A DNA stretch of 64,000 nt from Holophagaceae bacterium (GCA_016710635.1 JADJVL010000008.1:62001-126000), one strand, 5' to 3'. Shown: positions 1 through 10,156, counted from the first letter of the stretch. Translations and numbers: made by a program. The notes: a model not told the origin generated them from the letters alone.

Positions 1-1317
1 GGTGAAGGAGGCGATCTCCAGCTCCTTGTTGAAGTTGCGGGGCGCCATGCCGAGCATCATCTTCATGCGCTTGAGGTTCACGTCCTTGAACTCCGCCAGG
101 CGCTTGTCATCAGCCTTGGGCTCCTCGTCCGCGAGGCGCACCAGGTTGAGGGCGCCGCCCAGGAGCTGGCTGCCCCGGGTGTTCACGTAGGCGCTGTCCT
201 TGGCCATGGCCCGGGCGGCGGTCATGGCGCCGGCGATCTTGGTCCAGCTCTGGCCCGTGGTAGCGGCGAGCTTGGGGTCCTTCGCGACCTTGGCCTGCAG
301 CTCCTTCTCGGCCTTCTCGATCTTCGTCATGGCTTCGGCGTTCTTGAGGCCGACCAGGTAGCCCGAAATGGCCTTGTGGGTGTTCTCGAGGCCGAAGACC
401 TGGGAGCTCACCTGCCGGGCCTTTTCCGGATCCTGGGCGCCGAAGGCCTTCAGGAACTTGATCTGCTTCTCCACGGCCTTGAGCCGGTTGGGAAAGGCCA
501 CGTCCCGGGTCATCTTCATCTGGGCGGTGGTCTCCAGGCGGGCGGTGCTGCCGGGGTGGCCCGTCACAAAGGTCATGTCGCCGCTCTTCAGGCCGCCCTG
601 GGTCCAGGTGAGGTGGTGGGCCGGGTTGTAGGGCTTGTCGTTCTCGTAGACCCGGAAGAGGGTGAAGTCCAGGTTGTGGCGCGGGTAGGTGAAGTTGTCC
701 GGGTCGCCGCCGAAGAAGGCGATCTGGCCTTCGGGGGCCATCACCAGGCGCACGTCCGTGTGCTTCTTGTAGCTGTAGATCCAGTACTCGCCGCCCTGGT
801 AGAGGCTGACCACTTCGGAAGTGAGGCCCGTCTTGTCCTGGGTCTCCTTCTTCAGCTTGTCCAGTTCGGTCTCCCGGGCCTTCTGGGCGTCCTTGTCGGA
901 CTTCGCGCCCTGGGTGGCCTTGGCCACGCGCTCGGTGACGTTGTCCATCTGCATCAGGGTGTAGAGCTCGAGGCCCGGCACCTTGATCTCCGCGGCGCGG
1001 TCCTTGGCCACGAAGCCGTTCTTGATGTAGTCCTTCTCGCCAGGGCCCGACACGGACTGGGTCCAGCTGCGGCCCACGTGGTGGTTGGTGAGCACCAGGC
1101 CGTCCTTGCTCACGAAGGAGCCCGAACCGCCGGGGAAGCGCAGGGAGGACAGGCGGACGTGGTCCAGCCAGGCCTGGTCCGGGGCGAAGCCGTACTTGGC
1201 CTGCATCTTCTTGGACGGCAGGTTGTCGAAGGTCCACATGCCTTCGTCGGCGCGCATGGCGCCAGCGGACAGCAGGACCGCGAGGATGGGAAGGACGAGA
1301 CGGGAGGTTCGGGACAT
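1..1317 (-). CDS. S46 family peptidase (dipeptidyl-peptidase type), C-terminus cut by window edge
   Basis: Predicted secreted serine peptidase of family S46, which removes dipeptides from peptide N-termini in the periplasm. The first 439 codons are present and the gene continues past base 1. The N-terminus is a signal peptide (MSRTSRLVLPILAVLLSAGA). The motif KDGLVLTNHHVG near residue 70 holds the family's catalytic His, and GGDPDNFTYPRHNLDF plus FRVYENDKP are the conserved S46 core around the Asp. The nucleophile Ser lies in the missing C-terminal part, so activity cannot be judged. It starts at ATG 1317, the only start directly before the signal peptide, and follows the metal-transporter genes on the same strand with an 83-base gap. 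Family assignment is confident; substrate preference is unknown. Confidence 0.9.
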   Translation of the reverse strand, partial: MSRTSRLVLPILAVLLSAGAMRADEGMWTFDNLPSKKMQAKYGFAPDQAWLDHVRLSSLRFPGGSGSFVSKDGLVLTNHHVGRSWTQSVSGPGEKDYIKNGFVAKDRAAEIKVPGLELYTLMQMDNVTERVAKATQGAKSDKDAQKARETELDKLKKETQDKTGLTSEVVSLYQGGEYWIYSYKKHTDVRLVMAPEGQIAFFGGDPDNFTYPRHNLDFTLFRVYENDKPYNPAHHLTWTQGGLKSGDMTFVTGHPGSTARLETTAQMKMTRDVAFPNRLKAVEKQIKFLKAFGAQDPEKARQVSSQVFGLENTHKAISGYLVGLKNAEAMTKIEKAEKELQAKVAKDPKLAATTGQSWTKIAGAMTAARAMAKDSAYVNTRGSQLLGGALNLVRLADEEPKADDKRLAEFKDVNLKRMKMMLGMAPRNFNKELEIASFT

Positions 1318-1400
1318 GTCGGGCTCCTGGAAACGAACCGACCATCGTCTCACGAGGGCAATGCCTCGTCCATGTCCGGGATCACGAACCACCCGGCAGG

Positions 1401-2291
1401 CTAGGGCCGCTGTTCGGCCTCGAAGGCCCGGTCCCCGGCCCCCTGCAGCTCAGGCAATTTCCCGTCCCCGCCCCGGCGGTGGAAGACGACCAGGTGGACC
1501 AGATACATGGCCACCAGCACCGCGCCGAAGGTGCAGACGATGGTGGCTCCGGTGGGCGTGTCCATCTTCACGGACACGAAGACGCCCAGGGCGGACACCA
1601 GGGTCCCCATGGTCCAGCCGATGGCGAGGCGGGGGCCGATGCGGTCCACGAAGAGCATGGCCCCCACGGAGGGCACGATGAGGTAGCAGAACACCAGCAG
1701 GACGCCGGCGATGGCCACGCTGGAGGTGACCACCAGCCCGAAGGACGCGTAGAAGAGGAAGTCCCAGAGCCGCACGGAGATGCCCTCCGCCGCCGCCCGC
1801 TTGGGATCCATGGAGATGAGCAGGAACCGCTTGCGGTAGATGTAGTGGAAGAGGCCGATGACGCCGTAGAGCGCGGCGGTCTTGGCGACCTCCGCCCAGG
1901 AAACCGCCAGGATGTTGCCCACCAGCATGTCCTTCAGGTGCTCGGTCTCCCCGGTGGCCTTGCTCATGGCGAGGATGGCCGCCGCCGACGCCACGGCGTA
2001 GGCGATGCCGATGAAGGCCTCCTGGGGGATGTGGCCCCGCTTCGAGCGGGCCACGGAGAAGATGAAGGCCCCGAAGAAGGTGAAGCCCAGGCTGATCCAG
2101 TAGGCGGCGGCCCCGTGGGGGTCGAGGCCGATGATCAGCGCGATGATGGCCCCCAGAGCCGCGATCTGCGCCAGGGCGAGGTCCACGAAGATCACCCCGC
2201 GCTCCACCACGTGCACGCCCAGGTAGGCGTGGATCCCCGTGAGGATGAGGCTCGCCGCGAGGGGGGCCAGCAGAAACATGAAGATGTCCAT
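1401..2291 (-). CDS. Metal ABC transporter permease (ZnuB/MntB family)
   Basis: Inner-membrane channel subunit of a zinc/manganese-type ABC importer, 296 aa, the usual family length. It is almost wholly hydrophobic, with about eight membrane segments. Family signatures are the N-terminal GVHVVERGVIFVDLALAQIA, with its cytoplasmic coupling region, and the C-terminal segment around IVPSVGAMLFVDR. The last 25 residues are a polar cytoplasmic tail. It lies 37 bases downstream of the substrate-binding protein gene, so the two are surely cotranscribed. The usual third gene, the ATP-binding subunit, is absent between or beside them. The metal is not decided by sequence; zinc or manganese is most likely. 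Confidence 0.9.
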   Translation of the reverse strand: MDIFMFLLAPLAASLILTGIHAYLGVHVVERGVIFVDLALAQIAALGAIIALIIGLDPHGAAAYWISLGFTFFGAFIFSVARSKRGHIPQEAFIGIAYAVASAAAILAMSKATGETEHLKDMLVGNILAVSWAEVAKTAALYGVIGLFHYIYRKRFLLISMDPKRAAAEGISVRLWDFLFYASFGLVVTSSVAIAGVLLVFCYLIVPSVGAMLFVDRIGPRLAIGWTMGTLVSALGVFVSVKMDTPTGATIVCTFGAVLVAMYLVHLVVFHRRGGDGKLPELQGAGDRAFEAEQRP

Positions 2292-2328
2292 GGTGCCTCA
2301 CGCGCTCAAAAGGGAATCCGGGTGGTGC

Positions 2329-3279
2329 CTACTTGTCGGTCTGGAGGGCCCTGGCGACGAGTTCCACGTCGTAGTCGAAGAGCCTGATGTAGTCTCCGGT
2401 GTCCTTGTTGCCCCCCACGGAAGGCATGAGCACGACGACCTGGCCGCCGGTCTCCCGCGCCACGCTCTGGGGAGTCTTCAGGTCGAAGTAGGGCTCCACG
2501 AGGATCGCCTTGATGTTCTCCCGCTTCATGCGGGCCATGAGCGCGACGAGATGGCCCGGGCTCGGCGGAATCCCCGGCCGGGGCTCCACGAAGTCCACCA
2601 CCTGCAGCCCGAAGCGCTTGGCGAAGTTGGGCCAGGAGCGGTGGTAGGTGATGACCTTGCGCCCGCGGTAGGGCTTCATCCGCTCGTCCCAGCGCCGCTC
2701 GGCCTCCCCCAGGCGCTTCCGGAAGTCCTCCAGGCGCGCCTGGAAGTAAGCCGCGTCGCCGGGGCTCAGCTGCGCCAGGCGCTGGGCCAGCCCCGTCGCG
2801 ATGCGCAGGCCGTTCGCGGGGTCGAGCCAGTAGTGGGGATTGCCCATGGGATGGACGTCGCCCATGGCGCGGCTCACCGGCCCCGCGGGGATCTCCAGGA
2901 TCTCGGCGGACTGGGAGGCGTCGAAGTAACCCTGGGAGGCGGGCTGGACCTTCGGGTTGCCGCACTGGTTGAGGAGGGGCGGCAGCCAGCCGGCCTCCAG
3001 CTCGAGACCCACCGCTACCACCAGGTCCGCCCGCCGCAGGTTCAGGAGGAAGCTGGGCTTGGCCTCGACGAAATGGGGATCCTGGTAGCCCCGGGCGATG
3101 GCCGAGACGCCCACCTTGTCGCCGCCCACTTCGATGGCCAGGGCCGCCAGGTCCGACGTGGTCGCCACCACATTGAGCTTGCCTCCCGCATGGAGGGCGG
3201 AAGGGCTGGTTCCCAAGAAGAGGGCCGTGGCCAGTGCCAGGGCCCTGCCAGTCCATCCGCGCACCACACCGATTGCCAT
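2329..3279 (-). CDS. Metal ABC transporter substrate-binding protein (ZnuA-like, cluster A-I)
   Basis: Periplasmic metal-capture protein of 316 aa. It has an N-terminal signal peptide (hydrophobic residues 13-24, cleavage probably after ALHA). Candidate metal ligands sit where the family has them: His69 in QDPHFVEAKP, His149 in GNPHYWLDP, His213 in TYHRSW and Glu262 in ILVEPYFD, with an acidic residue near 294. The His/Asp-rich loop of many zinc-specific ZnuA proteins is missing, so zinc against manganese stays open. It sits between the porin gene upstream and the permease gene downstream, all on the minus strand. This order suggests a cell-envelope metal uptake unit: porin, binding protein, permease. 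Confidence 0.9.
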   Translation of the reverse strand: MAIGVVRGWTGRALALATALFLGTSPSALHAGGKLNVVATTSDLAALAIEVGGDKVGVSAIARGYQDPHFVEAKPSFLLNLRRADLVVAVGLELEAGWLPPLLNQCGNPKVQPASQGYFDASQSAEILEIPAGPVSRAMGDVHPMGNPHYWLDPANGLRIATGLAQRLAQLSPGDAAYFQARLEDFRKRLGEAERRWDERMKPYRGRKVITYHRSWPNFAKRFGLQVVDFVEPRPGIPPSPGHLVALMARMKRENIKAILVEPYFDLKTPQSVARETGGQVVVLMPSVGGNKDTGDYIRLFDYDVELVARALQTDK

Positions 3280-3341
3280 GCCGTCCTCCTTGATCCTGAT
3301 GGCCGTGAGGCGAACACCCCGGGGCCGCGCTATTGGCCATT

Positions 3342-4553
3342 TCAGAAGGGGTGCGCCCCGTGGGCCCCCATCACGAAGAGCAGTTGCAGGCGGAACTCAC
3401 CCGCCCGCTGCCCTCCTGCATACCATGTGCTGCGGTACTGCCCGCGCAGTTGGCTGAACTCGCTCATCCAGTAGGTCCCGAGGGCCGACCACCCACGATC
3501 CACGAGACCGGCTTCCGCGGCGCGCCCGGATCGGTCGTAGCGCGCGCCGAAGGTCCATCGCTGGTTGAGCCGGTATTCCAAGGACGAGTAGAAGCCCTTG
3601 CTCGCGTGCGTCCCGTCCAAAAGCTCCCGCTGGCTCCAGACGAGTTCGTTGCGCCAGAGGAGGGAGGAGTAGATGGACCGCTGCAAGGGCTTCCAGCGCA
3701 AGGTGGCGTCCGCGCCGCGGAGGGTGGTCGTGAAGTCGCTGCCCAGCTCATTGTGGCCGCGGGCATAGGATAGGCCGACCTCCAGGTTCGTGTTCTCCGT
3801 GAGGTCGTGGTAGCCCCGCAGGTGGCCAACCTGGCTCAAGTCCTTTTTCCGGGTCGCGGTGAAGAGGCCTTCCGAATTTCCCCGGAAGACCTGGACGGTG
3901 GCCTCGAGGAAGAGATTCCCAGGAGCTGGCAGGATCCGGCTGACGGACACGCCCATGTCGCTGATCCCCTCTTCGCCACCGAGGAGGTTCTCCGTCACGA
4001 GGGGTCGGTCGGTCCAAGGCAGGGTGTGATTGTGCCGGGTGTTCACTTTTCCGAATTCCGCCCTCATCTTGCCCACTTTGGCGCTGAATCCGCCTGGAAG
4101 GGCGGGGAAGGTCAGGATGGCCTCTTCCACCTCCACGCCGTCCTTGCCGAAGGCCAGGAACACATCGCCGCGGGAATAGGGGTCCACCACCGCCGACAAT
4201 CCCAGCTCCACTTCATGGTTCTCCAGGCCAGGTTCCTGGCGGACGGGGTCATGGCCCACCGCTGCCCGGAAATCGCCGATGAGGCTGAGGTCCGGGTTGA
4301 GGGCCTTGCCCGCCGCGCCCCCCGCCCCGCCCAGGCGGACGGGGGTTTCATCAGGTCGGGGCTGTTGGTCCGGCTCGGCGGAGGGTGCCGGACGGATGGC
4401 TTTCAGGGCCTGGAGCTCCTCCTCGAGCTTACGGATGCGGGCTTCCAGGACCTTCAGCTGCTCCGCCGCCGGGGCGGGTGGAGCGGGGCTCTGGGCGCAC
4501 ACGGTAGCGGCCGAGCCCAGGATTGCGGTCAGGATGGTAGGGGAAGGCTTCAT
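3342..4553 (-). CDS. Outer-membrane porin-like beta-barrel protein linked to metal uptake
   Basis: Predicted outer-membrane protein, 403 aa. It has a signal peptide (residues 1-20), a short coiled coil rich in Leu, Glu and Lys (about 33-50), a Pro-rich linker, then about 300 residues of alternating-hydrophobicity strands ending in an aromatic residue (GAHGAHPF), as in beta-barrels. Motifs such as KVGKMRAEFGKVN and DRPLVTENLLGGEEG resemble zinc-regulated or phosphate-selective-type porins. It is the first gene of a minus-strand set with the metal-binding protein and permease, 62 bases upstream of the former. By context it probably passes metal, possibly chelated, through the outer membrane. 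The exact family is uncertain and no TonB box was recognised. Confidence 0.7.
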   Translation of the reverse strand: MKPSPTILTAILGSAATVCAQSPAPPAPAAEQLKVLEARIRKLEEELQALKAIRPAPSAEPDQQPRPDETPVRLGGAGGAAGKALNPDLSLIGDFRAAVGHDPVRQEPGLENHEVELGLSAVVDPYSRGDVFLAFGKDGVEVEEAILTFPALPGGFSAKVGKMRAEFGKVNTRHNHTLPWTDRPLVTENLLGGEEGISDMGVSVSRILPAPGNLFLEATVQVFRGNSEGLFTATRKKDLSQVGHLRGYHDLTENTNLEVGLSYARGHNELGSDFTTTLRGADATLRWKPLQRSIYSSLLWRNELVWSQRELLDGTHASKGFYSSLEYRLNQRWTFGARYDRSGRAAEAGLVDRGWSALGTYWMSEFSQLRGQYRSTWYAGGQRAGEFRLQLLFVMGAHGAHPF

Positions 4554-4588
4554 GGGTGAACCGGCGAAGGAAGTGGATGGGATTGATC

Positions 4589-4627
4589 TCTATTTGATAA
4601 TTGTTTCTACTCCAATTCGACTGTCAA
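4589..4627 (-). promoter_or_regulatory. AT-rich control region before the porin/metal-uptake genes
   Basis: Between the divergent porin gene and the MacA-like gene lies the most AT-rich stretch of the window. Read on the minus strand it has a perfect -35 hexamer TTGACA (4627-4622) followed by AT-rich sequence with TATCAA and ATTATC, though no well-spaced -10. The ends TTGATAATTG (plus, from 4594) and TTGACAGTCG (minus, from 4627) are imperfect inverted copies. A Fur/Zur-type regulator would fit the neighbours, but no 19-base Fur box is clear. Confidence 0.35.
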
Positions 4628-4715
4628 CCTAGAAAATCCTCGTATCGCAAGGTATTCAAACTAAACGGGCGAACCGCTCCCGACGAAGCCCGAGGGACCT
4701 CCGGAGGTTTTTGAC

Positions 4716-5966
4716 ATGACCCGCAAGAAAATGGCTCTGTTTGGCGGTGGACTGCTTCTGATCCTGCTGGTGGGAATTGGCATCGCCAAGAAGGGCGATC
4801 AGGGCGTTCCCGTCCAGGCCGAAGCGGTGGGCCGGGAAAATCTGGTCTCCAAGGTGAGCGCCAACGGAAAGGTCCAGGCGGTCAAGAAGGTGGACATCAG
4901 CGCCAACATGATGGGCCAGGTGACCCGGCTCGCGGTGAAGGAGGGCGATCCGGTGAAGGCCGGCCAGTTCCTCCTAGAGATCGATCCGGCCCGCAGCAAG
5001 GCGAGCGCGGAGGGCCTGGCGGCCTCCGTCGAGGCGACGGCCCAGGACGCGGAGAGCGCCAAGGCCCGCCTCGCCCAGGCCCGCAGCGACTTTGCCCGGG
5101 CCGAGGCCAACCGGAAGGCCGGCATCATCAGCCAGGCCGACTTCGAGCAGCTCCGCACCAACTTGACCACCGCCGAGCGGACCGCCTCCGCGGCCCACCA
5201 GCGGGTCGACCAGAGCAAGGCCACCCTGCAGGACGCTCGGATCGCCCTGTCGAAGACCTACATCACCGCCCCCATGGATGGCGTGGTCACCGCCAAGCGC
5301 ATCGAGGTGGGCGAGACCGCCGTCATCGGCGTGCAGAACTCCGCGGGCACCGTCCTGCTCACCATCAGCGACATGAGCAAGGTCGAGGCGGAGATGGAAG
5401 TGGACGAGGCCTCCATCCCCAATGTGAAGCAGGGCCAGGAGGCCCAGGTCCACATCGACGCCTACCCGAACCAGACCTTCCAGGGCCAGGTGACCGAGGT
5501 CGGCGGCAGCCCCATCCTCAAGATCAGCCAGAACGAAGCCACCAAGTTCAAGGTGAAGGTCTGGATCAAGAACCCGCCCCTGACCATCAAGCCCGGCCTC
5601 AGCGCCCAGGCGGACATCTTCACGGGCTCCAAGGACAATGTCCTCGCCATCCCCTTCCAGGCCCTGGTGATGCGGGACCCCAAGAAGCCGGGCGACGCGA
5701 AGGGGACCGGAGAAAAGGAAGCCACCTCGAAACCCACGGCCGGCAGGCCGAAGGAGATCGAGGGCGTCTTCATCATGGAGGGCGGGAAGTCGAAGTTTGT
5801 CCCCGTGAAGACCGGGCTGCTCGGCGACCTGAACGTCGAGGTCGTGGATGGCCTGAAGGGGGGCGAACAGCTCATCACCGGTCCCAACCGCGCCCTCCGC
5901 GAACTGAAGGACGGCGATACCGTGAAGCTCGACAAGTCGAAGAAGAAGGACGAGAAGAAGTCCTGA
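4716..5966 (+). CDS. Efflux periplasmic adaptor subunit (MacA/HlyD family)
   Basis: Membrane-fusion protein of a MacAB-type efflux pump, 416 aa. It joins an inner-membrane transporter to an outer-membrane exit duct. It has one N-terminal membrane anchor (residues 7-24), a split lipoyl/barrel-sandwich domain (SANGKVQAVKKVDISANMMG, then ITAPMDGVVTAKRIEVGETA), between them a long Ala/Glu/Arg-rich helical hairpin (about 95-175), then a beta-barrel domain and a membrane-proximal domain. The C-terminus is a Lys/Asp/Glu-rich tail. The insert rich in Gly, Lys and Thr around residues 325-345 is longer than usual. It heads a plus-strand operon with two FtsX-type permeases, 28 bases before the first. 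Confidence 0.9.
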   Translation: MTRKKMALFGGGLLLILLVGIGIAKKGDQGVPVQAEAVGRENLVSKVSANGKVQAVKKVDISANMMGQVTRLAVKEGDPVKAGQFLLEIDPARSKASAEGLAASVEATAQDAESAKARLAQARSDFARAEANRKAGIISQADFEQLRTNLTTAERTASAAHQRVDQSKATLQDARIALSKTYITAPMDGVVTAKRIEVGETAVIGVQNSAGTVLLTISDMSKVEAEMEVDEASIPNVKQGQEAQVHIDAYPNQTFQGQVTEVGGSPILKISQNEATKFKVKVWIKNPPLTIKPGLSAQADIFTGSKDNVLAIPFQALVMRDPKKPGDAKGTGEKEATSKPTAGRPKEIEGVFIMEGGKSKFVPVKTGLLGDLNVEVVDGLKGGEQLITGPNRALRELKDGDTVKLDKSKKKDEKKS

Positions 5967-5994
5967 ACCCCGCCTCCCGTTTCCTGAGCCGCAG

Positions 5995-7221
<1,227 letters not shown>

Positions 7222-7224
7222 ACC

Positions 7225-8517
7225 ATGGCCTCCCGCTTGAAACCCAAGTCCCTGCGCGGCGTCGGCGCGGAAAACGTGAAGTTCGCGCTGCGCAGCATGG
7301 TGGCCCAGAAGCTGCGGTCCTTCCTGACCCTGCTGGGCATCGTGGCCGGCGTGGCCACGGTGATCTCCATGGTGAGCTTCGTCGTGGGCTTCAACAACGC
7401 GGTGACCGACAGCTTCTCCTCCTTCGGCACGACCCTGGTCCAGTTCCAGAAGTACGAACCCCGTTTCGGGGGCGGCGGCCCGCTCCCGGAAGACCAGAAA
7501 CGCCGCCGGGACCTGACCATCGAGGATGCGGAGGCCCTCAAGACCCTGGGCACCCTGAGCCGCGCGGTGAGCCAGGAACGCTACCTCAACGGCACCCTGT
7601 CCGCCTCGACCACGGTCAAGACGCCGGAAGGCCGGGAAGGCAGCGGGCCCACCATCTGCGGCACCAACCCGGACTACGCCCCCGCCAACAATGCCTTCGT
7701 CAAGGATGGCCGCTTCCTGGTGGATGCCGATGTGAGGCATTCGGCGCGCACCTGCATCATTGGACCCGAGCTTTCCGAGGCCCTGTTCGACAAGCGGGAT
7801 CCCATCGACCGGGAAATCCTCGTCAATGGCCGGGCCTTCAGGGTGGTGGGGCTCCTGGAAAAGAAGGGCTCCTTCCTCGGCGGCGGCGCGGACAACATCC
7901 TCCTGATGCCCATCAGCACCTTCGACGAGCTCTGGCCCCAGATCAAGAACGGCGGCAACGACACCATCCACATCGCCACCGTGCCCAAGGATCCCGCCCG
8001 GATGAACGACATGATGGACCAGGAAGTGGCCATCCTGCGGGCACGCCGGGGCCTGAAGGCAAACCAGGCCAACGACTTCGCCATCTTCACCTCTGAAGGC
8101 CAGGTCAAGAGCTTCCAGCAGATCACCTCCGGCATCGCCGGGGCCATGATCCTCATCGCCAGCATCGCGCTGCTGGTGGGCGGCGTCGGCGTCATGAACA
8201 TCATGCTCGTGAGCGTCACCGAGCGGACCCGGGAGATCGGAGTACGCAAGGCCCTGGGGGCGACCCGGCGGGACATCGCCATGCAGTTCCTGGTGGAGGC
8301 CGTCAGCCTCACCGGAGTCGGCGGAGCCATCGGCATCGCCGTGGGGCTCGGCATTCCCATGCTGGTGAAGGTCGCCTTCGACTTCCCCGCCGCGGCGCCC
8401 TTCTGGAGCGTGGTGCTCGGCTTCGGCGTGAGCACGGCGGTGGGTCTCGTCTTCGGCCTCTGGCCCGCCTTGAAGGCCGCGAAGCAGGATCCCATCGAAG
8501 CCCTGCGCTACGAATAG
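7225..8517 (+). CDS. ABC transporter permease, MacB/FtsX type (second of two)
   Basis: Second MacB-type permease, 430 aa, starting 3 bases after the first one ends. The layout is the same: N-terminal helix near LRSFLTLLGIVAGVATVIS, periplasmic MacB core with a longer insert (around residues 80-160), and a C-terminal FtsX domain with ERTREIGVRKALGATRRD and ALRYE at the end. The two paralogues are clearly related but diverged, which fits a heterodimeric transporter rather than a recent duplication. No Walker A or B motif occurs in either, and no ATPase gene follows, so the motor subunit must come from elsewhere in the genome. Confidence 0.88.
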   Translation: MASRLKPKSLRGVGAENVKFALRSMVAQKLRSFLTLLGIVAGVATVISMVSFVVGFNNAVTDSFSSFGTTLVQFQKYEPRFGGGGPLPEDQKRRRDLTIEDAEALKTLGTLSRAVSQERYLNGTLSASTTVKTPEGREGSGPTICGTNPDYAPANNAFVKDGRFLVDADVRHSARTCIIGPELSEALFDKRDPIDREILVNGRAFRVVGLLEKKGSFLGGGADNILLMPISTFDELWPQIKNGGNDTIHIATVPKDPARMNDMMDQEVAILRARRGLKANQANDFAIFTSEGQVKSFQQITSGIAGAMILIASIALLVGGVGVMNIMLVSVTERTREIGVRKALGATRRDIAMQFLVEAVSLTGVGGAIGIAVGLGIPMLVKVAFDFPAAAPFWSVVLGFGVSTAVGLVFGLWPALKAAKQDPIEALRYE

Positions 8518-8618
8518 GGCGCCAATCGCAGGCGTCAGACGGGGATCACTAACCGCCCCAACCACCGCCCCGTATCCCCTCCTGAGACGCACGATGCGGA
8601 TCAAACCCGGAGGAATCC

Positions 8619-8969
8619 ATGCGCGCCCCCTTCACCGCCCTCATCCTCGCCTCGGCCCTCGCCCTTCCCGCGGCCGCCCAGCAGGCCAAGTTCATCCATG
8701 TGCACATCATCGGCAAGTCGGTCCACGGGCACCACGGCAAGCGCACCGGCCAGGACGGCCCCACGGAAGTGAACATGCGCATGCCCATCGGCCTCGCCAA
8801 GAGCGCCCTCGAAATGGCGGGCGACTCCGAGATCAAGATCAACGGCGAATCGAAGAAGGGCCTCAAGCCCGATTCCCTGATCAAGCTGCTGGAGACCTCC
8901 AAGGCCGGCGACCTGCTCCTGGAGCTGACCACCGACAAGGGCGATCTGGTCAAGATCACCCTCGAATAG
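8619..8969 (+). CDS. Small secreted protein of unknown function
   Basis: A 116-aa protein with a clear signal peptide (MRAPFTALILASALALPAAA, cut near AAAQQ). The mature part of about 95 aa is polar with a His-rich start (FIHVHIIGKSVHGHHGK) and predicted alternating strands and helices. A good ribosome binding site (GGAGGAA) lies 5 bases before the ATG, and a strong terminator follows the stop. It comes 101 bases after the permease operon on the same strand, so it may be read with it or from its own promoter. The family was not recognised. The His cluster allows metal binding, but that is a guess. Confidence 0.7.
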   Translation: MRAPFTALILASALALPAAAQQAKFIHVHIIGKSVHGHHGKRTGQDGPTEVNMRMPIGLAKSALEMAGDSEIKINGESKKGLKPDSLIKLLETSKAGDLLLELTTDKGDLVKITLE

Positions 8970-8991
8970 CAAGTTCCCCCTCCTTGGGTCA

Positions 8992-9014
8992 GGCCCCGCT
9001 TCGGCGGGGCCTTT
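8992..9014 (+). terminator. Intrinsic terminator
   Basis: Perfect 8-bp GC stem (GGCCCCGC with GCGGGGCC) and a TTCG tetraloop at 9000-9003, followed by TTT. It lies 22 bases after the stop of the small secreted protein and ends that transcription unit. Confidence 0.8.
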
Positions 9015-9066
9015 CTCGCGCGGAATCCCGTTTCCTCGAAGTGGCCGGAACCGCTAGCCTCACCTC

Positions 9067-9486
9067 ATGGAATCCATCACCGACCTCCGGGTGCGCTACG
9101 CCGAGACCGACGCCATGGGGATCGTCCATCACGCGGCCTACATCGTCTGGCTCGAGCTGGGCCGCTCGGACCTGCTGCGGTCCCTGGGCTCGGGCTATGC
9201 GGAGTGGGAGCGCCGGGGCGTCCACATGTCGGTCTCGGGCCTGGCCATGACCTACCGGGCACCCTGCCGGTACGACGAGGTGGTGCGGGTCCGCACCTGG
9301 ATCCTGGACGCCGGACGCCGGAAGGTGGTGTTCGGCTACCTCCTGGAACGGGACGGACAAAGACTCGCCGAAGGAACCAGCACCCATCTCGTGACCGGAT
9401 CCGATGGCCGGGCGAGGACCCTGCCGGAAGATCTGCTGGCGCTGCTGCTCAGCGCCGGGCCATCTCGAAGTGGAGGGCCAGGATGA
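9067..9486 (+). CDS. Acyl-CoA thioesterase, YbgC/FadM type (hotdog fold)
   Basis: Single-domain 4-hydroxybenzoyl-CoA-thioesterase-like enzyme of 139 aa that hydrolyses acyl-CoA thioesters in the cytoplasm. The N-terminal motif RYAETDAMGIVHHAAY carries the catalytic Asp (residue 15) and the His pair, and is followed by the long hotdog helix (IVWLELGRSDLLR). The length fits the family (130-150 aa). Its 3' end overlaps the end of the convergent GAF gene by 38 bases. Members act on short-chain or hydroxylated acyl-CoA; some go with the Tol-Pal system, but no tol genes are near, so the substrate is open. Confidence 0.85.
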   Translation: MESITDLRVRYAETDAMGIVHHAAYIVWLELGRSDLLRSLGSGYAEWERRGVHMSVSGLAMTYRAPCRYDEVVRVRTWILDAGRRKVVFGYLLERDGQRLAEGTSTHLVTGSDGRARTLPEDLLALLLSAGPSRSGGPG

Positions 9487-10084
9487 CCGTCAGGGCGTCC
9501 ATGAGCCGCCTCGCGGATTCGTTGAACCCGTCCTTCTGGAAGCACTGGTAGCTCACCAGACCATAGTGCTTCTCCCCGAACCCGAAGGGGACTCCGTACC
9601 AGCTCTGCGGTACGAGGCCGCTGAGTTGCTCCGCCACGGAGAAGACGGCCCCGCCCGCCAGCCCTTCGTCGGCGCTGCGGATGTAGCGGGGCACCCCCGA
9701 CTCCACCGTGCGCCCCGTCAGGCCGAATTCGGCCTTGTAGTCCCGGTCGGCGTAGACCCTGAGGGCGCCGCCCTCGTGATAGGTGGGGAAACTCATGATG
9801 CTGCGCTCCCGGTCGATCACGGCGATGTAGAAACTCGCCAGCTCGAGGGGACGGAAGACCGTCTCGCAAAAGGCCTTGCCCAGGGCCTTCACGTCCATCC
9901 CAACCTGCAAGGCCTCGACCACCCGCAGCACCAGCTCCCGGTCCAGCTCCTGGTGGTGGGAAAGCTCCTGCAGTTCCGTCTTCTCGGCCCGCAGGGCCTC
10001 CACCTCGGCTTCCAGGCGGTGGATCCTGACTTCCAGCTCGGAGATGTGCTCCTGCTTGGACTTTCCGTTCCCGAAGAGACCCAT
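9449..10084 (-). CDS. GAF-domain protein with N-terminal coiled coil
   Basis: A 211-aa cytoplasmic protein. After a basic start (MGLFGNGKSKQE), residues 12-50 form a clear coiled coil (ISELEVRIHRLEAEVEALRA). Residues 55-205 look like a GAF sensory domain, with the typical final strands (YGVPFGFGEKHYGLVSYQ) and the helix that follows. No output domain such as kinase, cyclase or GGDEF follows, so it may bind a ligand and act on a partner through the coiled coil. It starts at ATG 10084, divergent from cysS with 72 bases between. Ligand and partner unknown. Confidence 0.75.
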   Translation of the reverse strand: MGLFGNGKSKQEHISELEVRIHRLEAEVEALRAEKTELQELSHHQELDRELVLRVVEALQVGMDVKALGKAFCETVFRPLELASFYIAVIDRERSIMSFPTYHEGGALRVYADRDYKAEFGLTGRTVESGVPRYIRSADEGLAGGAVFSVAEQLSGLVPQSWYGVPFGFGEKHYGLVSYQCFQKDGFNESARRLMDALTVILALHFEMARR

Positions 10085-10156
10085 GCGGTCCTTCCTTCCG
10101 GCCCCGTGAGGGTGGCGCCTCTTGGGGGAGGCGGCCAATGATGGTGAGATGGTGGG

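Noticed and set aside
4589..4627. A firm Zur or Fur box
   Set aside because: The inverted halves are too far apart and too imperfect for a standard box. Only an AT-rich control region is claimed.
8992..9011. Possible riboswitch before the thioesterase gene
   Set aside because: The only structure is a plain 8-bp terminator stem with a TTCG loop.
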